Assembly (NCBI GenBank): GCA_003134685.1
Contig: PLCA01000016.1
Location: 237,988 to 301,987, forward strand
Length of the DNA stretch: 64,000 nt
Direction of reading: 5' to 3'
DNA from: Gemmatimonadota bacterium
GTDB lineage: Bacteria > Gemmatimonadota > Gemmatimonadetes > Gemmatimonadales > Gemmatimonadaceae
The notes beneath the pieces were generated by a model. It was given only the letters and a program-made list of their open reading frames with translations. It was not told the origin of the DNA and did not search any database. The translations under genes were made by a program, and so were the position numbers. Below are positions 35,461 through 43,290 of the stretch, one piece after another. Each line of letters starts with the position of its first letter. The stretch's first letter is position 1.

Positions 35461-36009
35461 ATGCGTTCATGCTCTATCGTTTCGCGCGCTGCCAGGGCAC
35501 TTCCGTTCCTTATGATCTTCGGATGCTCCACGAGCACCGCGCCCGGTGCGCCCCCGAGAATCAGCACCGATGCCGGTCAATACGTCGCACGTCCCTCCGG
35601 CGGGTCGGGAACGTACCAGCTCTATTCGTTTCGTTTGATCGCGACCTATCGGAACGAGCGGTCCGACACAGTCTTCCTCGCGAACTGTTTTCCCAACGTG
35701 CCTACGCCGACCTACGGGGTAGTGCTTGCTAATGGGTCGCGTTCGACCACCGTGGGATATAATCCGACTTATGCATGTGTCGGGCACGATCAGCAGATTG
35801 CGGTTCCACCTGGTCAAAGCCACACCGATACCTTGATAGTGCAAGGACCAAACATGTGGGACGGTAAAACCGGGATACCCTTTGGAATCATGGAAGGACG
35901 CTTCACGCTACTGTATCAAGCGCAAACTTGCCGAGGCGATGGAATGTGCCGACTACCTGAATCGTTCGGCCTTTCGAATCCCTTTGAAGTGACAATCGCG
36001 GCGCCATAA
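35461..36009 (+). CDS. Cassette-region lipoprotein, unknown function
   Basis: From ATG 35461 the product is 182 residues with a lipobox in LPFLMIFGCSTST. The mature part has Ig-like beta repeats (YQLYSFRLIATYRNERS and AVPPGQSHTDTLIV) and a disulfide-like pair of Cys-rich segments (CFPNVP and TCRGDGMCRLP). An in-frame ATG at 35419 gives a longer, less likely leader. It lies just after the IS remnant, in a stretch with no complete attC until 36925. It resembles the cassette-4 lipoprotein in style. Confidence 0.68.
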   Translation: MRSCSIVSRAARALPFLMIFGCSTSTAPGAPPRISTDAGQYVARPSGGSGTYQLYSFRLIATYRNERSDTVFLANCFPNVPTPTYGVVLANGSRSTTVGYNPTYACVGHDQQIAVPPGQSHTDTLIVQGPNMWDGKTGIPFGIMEGRFTLLYQAQTCRGDGMCRLPESFGLSNPFEVTIAAP

Positions 36010-36238
36010 CAGAGTAGCTTAGGTCCCATTAGCTAGCTAGAGTGCCTCACGAAATGGGGTACACAGCACGGCCGACTAGGCGGGCGGGCGAGGAAGGCGC
36101 CACCACCACCCGGTCCCGCACGTGAGATCGCGCAGCTGCAGGCCCGCGCGACTGTCAGCAAGCGTGCTCGGCGTCGACAGAACCTATTATCAAGCAGCAT
36201 GTCGCGATGCTGAATTTTGCACTATCCAATCATCGGAC

Positions 36239-36694
36239 TCAATGGACTTCGAGGGTATCCTCAACCGAGCGGCTCATGTCTTCCGTTCGAGAAAATCCGC
36301 CGGTGTGTTCAAACACAATGATAGCTTTGCCTGTCGCAACTGCCTTGAACCGAAACCGTTGCGTCGGACCAGCCGGGACGTAGGGGCCGACGAAGGAAGC
36401 GTCCAAAAAACCGACCGCGGGTGAAGAAACCGTCGGAGGACTTGCATACTGGCCTGGGCCCATCGTTCCGAGCGTGATCTGAAGCTCATCACCTGTGCGG
36501 ACAAACACAGTCTGATTGCTGTTGCTCCTTATGGCAACGACATTCGCTGGATTGATTGGTGCACCCGGAGCCGTGATCTGATCGGAATCCGCCGGGCTGG
36601 AAACCTTCTCACCACGACTAGCGGGTGGGGTAGCCTCGCTGCACGCCGTTCCAATCAGGGCCACCGCTAACAACAACGGACCAAAGAGTTTCAT
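36239..36694 (-). CDS. Cassette-region lipoprotein in reverse orientation
   Basis: This 151-residue predicted lipoprotein has the signal peptide MKLFGPLLLAVALIGTAC. The mature domain has a short Pro/Ser-rich linker and a beta-rich region (VVAIRSNSNQTVFVRTGDEL) resembling BACON or Ig-like folds. It runs opposite to every other cassette gene, and its 5' end lies 230 bp left of the 3' half attC at 36925. It could be a reverse-oriented cassette gene with its own promoter. No function is assigned. Confidence 0.7.
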   Translation of the reverse strand: MKLFGPLLLAVALIGTACSEATPPASRGEKVSSPADSDQITAPGAPINPANVVAIRSNSNQTVFVRTGDELQITLGTMGPGQYASPPTVSSPAVGFLDASFVGPYVPAGPTQRFRFKAVATGKAIIVFEHTGGFSRTEDMSRSVEDTLEVH

Positions 36695-36864
36695 GATTTC
36701 TCCTTCCTAAAAATGGGCGGAAGTGAATCGCTCGTTCTTTTGTCCGCATATGCCGCGCCTACATGACGGCCCTTTTGCTCAGCGCTTCTCGTATTGCCAC
36801 AACGGGCAGCAACCGACAGTGGATTAAGATTCAGCACGGCAAAGAAGCCCCCGTCGCCCATTGG

Positions 36865-36931
36865 TAAGGGCCTGGCTTCTGCTTCGCCGCATTGGTTGTG
36901 CGATGCGTGCAACTAAACTAGGGCGTTAGGT
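36865..36931 (+). repeat. attC 11, 3' half only
   Basis: The right half of the family motif is present (TGCTTCGCCGCATTGGTTGTG, then GTGCAACTAAACTAGGGC) with R' GTTAGGT at 36925-36931. No RYYYAAC is found in the expected place to the left, so the site is a remnant. It still marks the left edge of cassette 12. Confidence 0.78.
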
Positions 36932-37000
36932 GGCGCATGAGAGCGAAACGCGCTCAAGTCGGAACATGAACACTACGGCCCTTATGGTTCCCTAGAAGTG

Positions 37001-37234
37001 ATGACTTGGCCAGACGCCGGAGTCGACGGTCATGCAGTTCGCGGTTCCTTGGCGGACCTTACGCGGCTGGCCAACTTAGTGGGAACGAAGCTCTCCGCTG
37101 CCACACCCGGTTCGCTAATCCACATCCGTGAAGAATACGCGAGCGATAGTCCGTTTACGCTCCTGCTGGACGTTCGGAGCGACGCGTTTGATCCTGCATC
37201 CCTCGATCCAGATATTTCCGCCGGCGCTACCTAA
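37001..37234 (+). CDS. Cassette 12: small soluble protein
   Basis: The 77-residue product starts at ATG 37001 (MTWPDAGVDGHAVRGSLADL) with a GTG directly before it as an alternative start. It contains a helix (SLADLTRLANLVGTKLSAA) and an acidic strand pair (IHIREEYASDSPFTLLLDVR), suggesting a compact alpha/beta fold of the sort seen in immunity-like or small hypothetical cassette proteins. The stop TAA lies in R'' of attC 12. No family is recognised. Confidence 0.68.
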   Translation: MTWPDAGVDGHAVRGSLADLTRLANLVGTKLSAATPGSLIHIREEYASDSPFTLLLDVRSDAFDPASLDPDISAGAT

Positions 37235-37320
37235 CGAACGTTGCAGCAGACAAGCGCTTTTCGGATGCGGCTTCGCCGCAATGGTTGTAGTGTGCTTGCA
37301 GCTGAACTAGGGCGTTAGAC
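37229..37320 (+). repeat. attC 12 (92 bp)
   Basis: R'' is ACCTAAC at 37229-37235 and R' is GTTAGAC at 37314-37320. It is of the standard sequence family, with the GCGGC-TTC-GCCGC hairpin. Confidence 0.95.
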
Positions 37321-37344
37321 GGCGATTCGGAGTTGGGTGCAGAT

Positions 37345-38064
37345 ATGAAAACCCGCTTACTAAAGTTTGTTGCGCCACTCGTCGCTCTCAGTACATCGGC
37401 CTGCGGGCATCATCACGTCAATCCGCCTGCAGAACCATATTGGGACGGAGCGTTTTGGATTGAACCGACTAGCAGCTGCACTGACTCCTCACCGAGATTC
37501 CTTCCAAAGTTCAGAGCTTCTGACAATCTTCCCGGTATCAGCGAAATTCATCATGCCGATCAGCTCCAAGCGTGGCTTGCTCGCCACGTCCCAGGCGGGT
37601 GGGCATACGGGCCCTCGTTCAACAGCAATCATGCGACGCTTTGGCTTCGGGACCCGACGCAGAAACATGCCGCCATGGCCGCACTCGATTCGTTAGCTCC
37701 GCCGAATCAACTCTTTACCGCTACACACGCTGACTCGATCGTTGCGCTGCCGGTTCGGTGGGACTACGCGGAGCTTTACGACTGGCTGGAAGTCCTCAAG
37801 ACTGGGCACATAATAGCTACGGGAATGAACATGTGGGGAATCGATGCGGCCAATGACCGAATTGTTTTCGGTATTGAGACGAGAGAGACGCTTGATGCAA
37901 TGGTGAAGTGGCTTATTGACAAAGGAATCCCCTGTCGTCTTGTCGTAGTCGAAGTAAGTGGAAAGATCTACCTCGCTGGGCGACCTACGTTCTCGCTTCG
38001 CCGTCTAACGAACGTTGCAGCAGACAAGCACTTTTCGGATGCGGCTTCGCCGCAATGGTGGTAG
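37345..38064 (+). CDS. Cassette 13: lipoprotein whose C-terminus is encoded by attC
   Basis: From ATG 37345 the 239-residue product has a lipobox in VALSTSACGHH. A domain with WDYAELYDWLEVLKTGHIIATG and FGIETRETLDAMVKWLIDKG follows. The last 19 residues (from LTNVAADKHF to PQWW) are read from the attC itself, because this gene enters attC in a frame that has no stop in R''. The frame ends at a TAG at 38062-38064. No enzyme motif is identified. The tail may be an artefact of cassette evolution rather than a functional part. Confidence 0.75.
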   Translation: MKTRLLKFVAPLVALSTSACGHHHVNPPAEPYWDGAFWIEPTSSCTDSSPRFLPKFRASDNLPGISEIHHADQLQAWLARHVPGGWAYGPSFNSNHATLWLRDPTQKHAAMAALDSLAPPNQLFTATHADSIVALPVRWDYAELYDWLEVLKTGHIIATGMNMWGIDAANDRIVFGIETRETLDAMVKWLIDKGIPCRLVVVEVSGKIYLAGRPTFSLRRLTNVAADKHFSDAASPQWW

Positions 38065-38094
38065 TGTGCTTGCAGCTGAACTAAGGCGTTAGAC
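38003..38094 (+). repeat. attC 13 (92 bp)
   Basis: R'' is GTCTAAC at 38003-38009 and R' is GTTAGAC at 38088-38094. The standard family. It is the last complete attC in the window. Confidence 0.95.
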
Positions 38095-38240
38095 GGACGA
38101 TCATCTATCTAGTATTATTCGCTCACGAGTGACGATCGCCTTGTCCGCGACGGGTGTCTCGATGAGCCCGCTGAGATTTCGGAATCGACTGGCGGCGCCG
38201 GCTCCCAATCAAGGGCGATTGTTCCCAGCGGCGCCGGAGC

Positions 38241-41200
38241 CTATGGCCCACAGGTCGGCGGCTGCGCTCCGACAGCCTTCGCCAACGGAGTCCTGCGCGC
38301 GGCGGAAAGAGCGGCGTTCAATGCGGTGAGATCCGCGCCGTTGATTGCGCGCCACGCAGCGATCGACTTCCCAAGATCGTTGCACGCCGACTTGTAGGCC
38401 GCGAGCATCGCCGCCGTCGGATCGACGTCGCCGTTGTCGAAGGTGCCGAGCTGGTTCAGCAATCGGCTGATCAACTGCACGAGGGTCGGACGCGCGTTGG
38501 CGTTGCCTCCGAAGAAGCCGCCACCACCAAAACCACCACCCGTCGGGGCACGGCCACCCAGCGTGTCGAGCTTCGCGATGTATTCCCGGATCGTCTTCGC
38601 GGCGCCGCTCGTGGAATCGCTTGCCGTTATCGCTCGAAGCTGCGCTCGCGTTGTGTCGGTCTGCCGGAATGCGTCCCACGCGAGCCGCTCCAACGCGTTC
38701 AGCTTCCTGATGAGCGCGTCCTCGGCCTTCAGCGCCGCGAGGTTCGCCGGCGACCGCGGATCGTTGGCGACAGTCACTTTCTCGTCGTGCGATTTTCCGT
38801 TGACGCTGAGACGCACGGTGTATGTACCTGGCGGCACGACCGCACCTTCGGGCGAGGCCGGCGTCTCGGCCGGGTTAGCGTTGATCTCGAATGAGTGAGT
38901 GAACGCCGGCGGCGCGTCGTAGCGCAAATCCCAATTCACGCGATGCATACCGGCGTCTGTGGGCAGCGGTTGCTCGACTTTCACCCAGAAATTCGGATGC
39001 GGGGGACGCGCTGCTTCGGGCACTGGCGTGATGGGATCGCTGGAATAATGCCGCACCACCGCGCCGGCGGAATCGAGCACGTCGAGTGTCACTCTGCCGC
39101 TTGCCCTCGAGCCAAGCCAGTAGTAGATGATGGCGCCGTCGGGGGGATTCAGCGCGTGCGGCACTTCGGGAGGGAACGGTGTGTCCGCGCCGACGTTGCG
39201 GCGCACACGCACTGCGCCGTCCGGCTTGAAGAGGTGCACGTCCTCGTTCGCGGTGGTGTTGGTGATCTGCCGCAACACCGCGTAGTCGTCGAGCACAAAA
39301 ATCCCGCGTCCGTACGTGCCCACAATGAGATCGTTGCCCCTGAACGCGATGTCGCGGAACGAAGTCGTCGGCAGGTTGAGCATCAGCGATTGCCACGAGT
39401 CGCCATCGTCGAACGAGACGTACATCGCGCTCTCGGTGCCGAGGAAGAGGAGGCCGGGTCGCTTCGGATCTTCGCGCAAGATTCGCGCGTAGCTGCCGTT
39501 GGACTCACCAGTGGCGAGGCCGTTAGTAATCAACGTCCACGTCTTGCCGTAATCGCGCGTGCGATAGACGTACGGTTTGTAATCGGCCGAACCCCGCCGG
39601 TCAGCCGTGATGTACGCCTCAGCGGCGGTCGTGTGCGACGGTTCCACCGAGTGGATTTGTCCGGGGAGCGAGAAGCCCGACACATCATTCCATGTCCGGC
39701 CGTTGTCGCGCGTGAGCTTCACCAGCCCCGTGTTGATCCCTACCCAGATCGTGCCGCGTGCGACTGTAGATGGACCGATCGACATGATCGTGCCCGGGAT
39801 CGGCTCTCCGGGTTTGGGCGTGGCGGTGTCCGGGGGAATCGCGAAGCTCGCCGGATAGCCAAGGTTCGGGCTGATCTTCGTCCAATGCATGCCTCCGTCC
39901 GTCGTCGACATGAGATATTGAAAGCCGGCGAGGAGTCTGTGTTCATCCCAAGGGTCGAACAGCAGCGGCGCGTCGGTGTTCACACGCAGCCGGAGCGATT
40001 GGTCCTGCGCCGGGCTTACGTTCACCCACTGCTCGCTCGGAAAGGAAATCCTGATGACGCCGTTGCCGGTGGCGTACACGGCGTTCGCGTCGAGCGGGTC
40101 GGGCAGAATGGTGCCCCACTCCCAGCCGTTCACGGGATTCCAGTCGAGCGGTGTCACCGCTCCCAGGTTGCCGCGCGCGCGTGTGCGCACGGCACCGGCG
40201 TCCTGCTGCGACGCGTAGATCCAATACGGGAACGAGTTGTCCGTGGAGACGTGATAGACCTGCTCGGTGGACTGGTTGTACCACGAGCTCCAGGTGGCGC
40301 CGCCATCTAGCGAGACGATTGCGCCCTGGTCGTAGCCGAGGATAATGCGCTTGCCGTTGGTGGGATCGATCCACCCCTGCTGCGGATCGTCGCCGCCCGG
40401 CGCGCCCCTGAAACCGGTGAAGGTATTGCCGCCGTCGCGCGAGATGTACGCCGCGGTATTGAAGACGTAGACGACGTCCGGATTCTTCGGATCGACGTAG
40501 ACGCCGCAGTTGTAGCCGCCCTGTCCATTGCGGATGCGCGTGTCGGTCGCGTCCATCTGCTTCCAGGTGGCACCGCCGTCATCCGAACGGAAGAACCCGA
40601 TGTTGGTGGTGAAGTAGACGCGCTGCGCGTTGGTGCCGTTCGCGACGGCGATCGACGTGCGACCCGGGATGCGCGGCAACGCACCACCAGTGAGCTCCTT
40701 CCAGGTGACGCCGCCGTCGAGCGATTTATATATGGAAGTGCCGGTCGGACCTTGGGAGCGCTGCGCACCAGCGGGGCCTCCGCCGCCACCCAGTCCACCG
40801 GGCGGGACAACGGGTAGACCGCTCGGCGCGGGCGCCGAGTAGTGGCGCACCGTGGTCGCGAACACGACGTCCGGCCTGTCGAACGCGATCGCCAGCTTCT
40901 GGATGCCGGTCGAGTCGTCCACGAACAAAGTGCGCGTCCAGGTCGTGCCGCCGTTTGTGCTGCGATACACGCCACGCGAATCGTCCTTGGTGTGAACGTC
41001 TCCCTGCGCCGCGATGAGCACTACGTTCGCGTCGCGCGGGTCCACTACGATGCTTGGAATCTGCTTCGTCTTCTCGAGGCCGATGTGCGTCCACGTCGCG
41101 CCGGCATCGGTACTCTTGTACGTGCCGTTGCCTTCGGCAATTCCACCACCCGTGATCAAGTCACCGGTGCCCACGTAGATCGTGTTGCCGTTTGACGGCG

Positions 41201-41492
41201 CCGCTTCTAGCGCGCCAATCACCTCGGCGTCTCTGACGCCGTCGAAGACCGGCCACCAGGTGGCGCCGGCGTCGGTTGTCTTCCACACACCGCCGGCGGG
41301 CAGGCCGATGTAGAACGTTCCCGGCTCGCCGATCACGCCGGAGACGGCGGAGATGCGGCCGCCGCGGAACGGACCGACGTTGCGCCAGACAAGCCCGGAA
41401 AGCAACTCAGGTTTGATGGGTGTCGCCGCGACGGAGATGGCGGCAACGGTGATGGCGGCGACGGTGAAGGAGATAGCGTGTTTCGTGTTCAT
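38241..41492 (-). CDS. Sortilin/VPS10-like secreted BNR-repeat protein
   Basis: This 1083-residue protein has a signal peptide and many BNR/Asp-box repeats of the S-x-D-x-G-x-T-W type, such as KTTDAGATW, STNGGTTW, RSDDGGATW and SLDGGATW. The fold is expected to be a ten-bladed beta-propeller of the VPS10/sortilin type, typical of large secreted proteins in Gemmatimonadota and Acidobacteria that are annotated as glycosyl hydrolase-like. The C-terminal 300 residues form Ig-like and helical domains (NPPDGAIIYYWLGS, later LNALERLAWDAFRQT). The enzyme activity is unproven. It lies opposite to the integron orientation and between attC 13 and the interrupted attC at 41727. Confidence 0.88.
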   Translation of the reverse strand: MNTKHAISFTVAAITVAAISVAATPIKPELLSGLVWRNVGPFRGGRISAVSGVIGEPGTFYIGLPAGGVWKTTDAGATWWPVFDGVRDAEVIGALEAAPSNGNTIYVGTGDLITGGGIAEGNGTYKSTDAGATWTHIGLEKTKQIPSIVVDPRDANVVLIAAQGDVHTKDDSRGVYRSTNGGTTWTRTLFVDDSTGIQKLAIAFDRPDVVFATTVRHYSAPAPSGLPVVPPGGLGGGGGPAGAQRSQGPTGTSIYKSLDGGVTWKELTGGALPRIPGRTSIAVANGTNAQRVYFTTNIGFFRSDDGGATWKQMDATDTRIRNGQGGYNCGVYVDPKNPDVVYVFNTAAYISRDGGNTFTGFRGAPGGDDPQQGWIDPTNGKRIILGYDQGAIVSLDGGATWSSWYNQSTEQVYHVSTDNSFPYWIYASQQDAGAVRTRARGNLGAVTPLDWNPVNGWEWGTILPDPLDANAVYATGNGVIRISFPSEQWVNVSPAQDQSLRLRVNTDAPLLFDPWDEHRLLAGFQYLMSTTDGGMHWTKISPNLGYPASFAIPPDTATPKPGEPIPGTIMSIGPSTVARGTIWVGINTGLVKLTRDNGRTWNDVSGFSLPGQIHSVEPSHTTAAEAYITADRRGSADYKPYVYRTRDYGKTWTLITNGLATGESNGSYARILREDPKRPGLLFLGTESAMYVSFDDGDSWQSLMLNLPTTSFRDIAFRGNDLIVGTYGRGIFVLDDYAVLRQITNTTANEDVHLFKPDGAVRVRRNVGADTPFPPEVPHALNPPDGAIIYYWLGSRASGRVTLDVLDSAGAVVRHYSSDPITPVPEAARPPHPNFWVKVEQPLPTDAGMHRVNWDLRYDAPPAFTHSFEINANPAETPASPEGAVVPPGTYTVRLSVNGKSHDEKVTVANDPRSPANLAALKAEDALIRKLNALERLAWDAFRQTDTTRAQLRAITASDSTSGAAKTIREYIAKLDTLGGRAPTGGGFGGGGFFGGNANARPTLVQLISRLLNQLGTFDNGDVDPTAAMLAAYKSACNDLGKSIAAWRAINGADLTALNAALSAARRTPLAKAVGAQPPTCGP

Positions 41493-41580
41493 CGCGGTGC
41501 TGGATGGAAGGAAGTGGGTGGACTAATATGGCCGGAGCGATTGGCGTTGGTTATGTCCTCCCAGAATCGTCTCGGCTCAG

Positions 41581-41748
41581 GCCGCTGCTGCCATCCTTGC
41601 CCTTCTCAGGGAATTCGAGGAAGATCTGGAGGCCACTCAACAGGCTAGAGAACAGCTACGCGAAGGGCTAAGCGAAGCGTCTTCCTCCGCTGTTCGTACT
41701 GTCACGTCCCTATCGCCACGTTTGCGGTCTAACGAACGTTGCAGCTGA
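41581..41748 (+). pseudogene. 5'-truncated cassette ORF fragment (coiled-coil)
   Basis: In the frame from 41581 an open stretch encodes a short amphipathic helix (LLREFEEDLEATQQAREQL) and continues into the attC remnant to a TGA at 41746-41748. No ATG, GTG or TTG start is in frame; the frame opens after a TAA at 41524. It may be the 3' end of a cassette gene cut off when the sortilin-like gene arrived. This is weakly supported. Confidence 0.35.
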
Positions 41749-41752
41749 CAAG
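41727..41752 (+). repeat. attC 14, 5' half only, cut by a second IS-like copy
   Basis: R'' is GTCTAAC at 41727-41733, followed by the family left arm to GACAAG at 41752. The sequence then changes to the IS-like element at the same attC base as in attC 10. The flanking bases left of R'' are unrelated to those at attC 10. Confidence 0.88.
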
Positions 41753-41858
41753 GGTACTTGCACCACTTTTGTTGACACTTCCACCTAACCAGCATGGAGT
41801 GTCACCTATGCCACGATCGGGTCCACGCGCAGTGCGGAAGTACAGCGACGAGTTCAAG
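41753..41858 (+). mobile_element. IS3-like element fragment, copy B
   Basis: This stretch is nearly identical to the left end of copy A: from attC GACAAG onward it differs by three bases over about 106. It includes the inverted repeat GACACTTCCA...TGGAGTGTC and an OrfA start at 41808 (MPRSGPRAVRKYSDEFK). Similarity stops at 41858, where an unrelated gene begins. The right end is absent. 41493-41887 otherwise contains nothing that I can assign. Confidence 0.8.
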
Positions 41859-41887
41859 AACAGAACCGGAGAATCTGCATGCTCGAC

Positions 41888-42469
41888 CTATGCCTTCTTC
41901 AAAGGCCCGAGGACCTTGTATGTAGTGAGGGTGACGCCGGCCGGCGTAGTTTGTGTATTCACGAACTCGAATGTCTGCGCTGGAGTTCTGTCAGCGAACA
42001 CGCGCTTCCCCGTCCCCAACAGGACCGGATAGACGATCGCGATGAGTTCATCGGCAAGCCCATGCTCGAGCAGCGTCGATGTAAGCGACGAGCTGCCTGA
42101 GAGAATCAGGTTCGGGCCGTCTTGCGACTTGATGCGGCGAAGGGCCGCGACGACGCTCGGTCCAATGGCTTCGAACGGGCCCCACACAAGACTATCCGGA
42201 CGGTGGGTAGCGACATACTTCGTGGCGGCGTTGATTCGGGCGCCGATCGGACTGCTCGGCGCCGTTGGCCAGAAGCCCGACCACAAATCGTAGGTGCGAC
42301 GGCCGAGCACCAGGTCAAAGCGCTCGCCGTGAATCGCCATAACCATCTCTCGGCCAGCGGGCGTTCGATACGACGCGGTCCAGTCGCCGTAGGGGAAGTC
42401 GTTGTCGTCGCGAGAGTTCTGCATCACGCCGTCCAGCGACATGTGTTCGATAATCTTGAGCGTTCTCAT
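41888..42469 (-). CDS. RibD C-terminal-domain (dihydrofolate-reductase-like) protein
   Basis: The product is 193 residues of the RibD_C fold used by bacterial reductases of the dihydrofolate-reductase-like family. Signs are MRTLKIIEHMSLDGVMQ at the start, the VLGRRTYDLWSGFW motif, and LILSGSSSLTSTLLEHGLADEL, followed by YPVLLGTGKRVF. No deaminase domain is present. The start at 42469 overlaps the TGA of the SRPBCC gene by ATGA. Substrate and cofactor are unknown. It forms an operon with an ArsR-type regulator and SRPBCC protein, an arrangement seen for stress or xenobiotic genes. Confidence 0.88.
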   Translation of the reverse strand: MRTLKIIEHMSLDGVMQNSRDDNDFPYGDWTASYRTPAGREMVMAIHGERFDLVLGRRTYDLWSGFWPTAPSSPIGARINAATKYVATHRPDSLVWGPFEAIGPSVVAALRRIKSQDGPNLILSGSSSLTSTLLEHGLADELIAIVYPVLLGTGKRVFADRTPAQTFEFVNTQTTPAGVTLTTYKVLGPLKKA

Positions 42470-43290
42470 TTGAGTCCCAGCTCCGTCGGCATCGGGAAGC
42501 GTTCCTGGAGCCACGCTTGCCACACCGGTGTCTCACGGGCGACGGTTGCGGCCGACTGATCGCCGTAAAGGTAGAAGTTCATCGCAACCATGCTCTGGCC
42601 ACCGGGATAGGTGACGGCGCCAAGGGCGGCTACGCCTGGCCCCGGCTTGTCGAGCCTCAGCAGGGCGTCGTACGGACTCTCGGTGACATACTCCACCACG
42701 CCGCTGAGCGGTGGGACACCCGCGGGCGTCGTCCAACGCCGCCCGACGCTCAAGCCTTTCACTCCCAACGCCGAGGTCAGCGTTTCCCAGGCCTCCGCGT
42801 CCGTACTCGCGACGGGAGTCATCACCTGCATGATCGCGGAGCGTTGGCTGCGGAAGTGCGTGAGATAGATCCGAAGGGTGCGTAGAAAAGCAGGCCATGC
42901 GGATGCGGTGGCTTCGAGCTGGTTGTCCCAATCGTCCGTGCTGGCGAAAAGACTATGGACAATGCGGACGATGCAGATACCTCCTCCGCGCGCTTCAACG
43001 CTCCACTCGTTCGCGATGGGTGGCGAGCCAGGCATCCAGCCATCGGACTCATTGGCGAACATCCGGGGTGAATCCCAGGCAGTGACCACGGAGCGTGCCT
43101 CCATGCCCGGACCGAAGCTCACTGTCAGTGCGACGGGCTTCCCGTCGCGCTCCTCGAACTCAACCGGCACGAACCAGGACGAAATACCCGGCCCGGTGGC
43201 GATGGCCTGCCAGACTTCCTCCGGCGTGCCGGGGACCTCGACTTCGACCTGGACGGAACGGCGTCCGTTGGCTTCTTGCTTCACGCTCAT
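42466..43290 (-). CDS. SRPBCC/AHSA1-domain protein, duplicated layout
   Basis: This 274-residue protein starts VQVEVEVPGTPEEVWQAIAT, the AHSA1-type START-fold entry, followed by a second region (ITHFRSQRS, then AWETLTSALGVKG) that looks like a related half of about 110 residues. The fold binds hydrophobic ligands. Its gene is bracketed by overlaps: 4 bp with the ArsR-type gene upstream and 4 bp with the reductase gene downstream. Activity is unknown. Confidence 0.85.
   Translation of the reverse strand: MSVKQEANGRRSVQVEVEVPGTPEEVWQAIATGPGISSWFVPVEFEERDGKPVALTVSFGPGMEARSVVTAWDSPRMFANESDGWMPGSPPIANEWSVEARGGGICIVRIVHSLFASTDDWDNQLEATASAWPAFLRTLRIYLTHFRSQRSAIMQVMTPVASTDAEAWETLTSALGVKGLSVGRRWTTPAGVPPLSGVVEYVTESPYDALLRLDKPGPGVAALGAVTYPGGQSMVAMNFYLYGDQSAATVARETPVWQAWLQERFPMPTELGLK

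Larger units (their letters stand above)
27771..38094 (+). mobile_element. Integron gene-cassette array without an integrase (CALIN)
   Basis: Thirteen cassette segments are bounded by GTTRRRY core sites, with eleven complete attC sites, one IS-interrupted site and one 3' half-site. Most attC are 92 bp and near-identical, the pattern of a sedentary chromosomal integron. Cassette genes start a few to about 100 bp after R' and often stop inside or next to R''. No tyrosine recombinase IntI is encoded anywhere in the window. Genes here visibly have lower GC and different codon use from the flanking operons. Fossil attC fragments continue to 44454. Confidence 0.93.

Noticed and set aside
27771-38094. 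The repeated 92-bp element could be read as a CRISPR array
   Set aside because: The repeats are too long, are 390-1500 bp apart, enclose genes and have paired core sites and inner stems. No Cas genes are present.
38095-38240. Short plus-strand ORF after attC 13 (38129-38329)
   Set aside because: It has no recognisable domain and runs into the sortilin-like gene in antisense, so I could not support it as a cassette gene.
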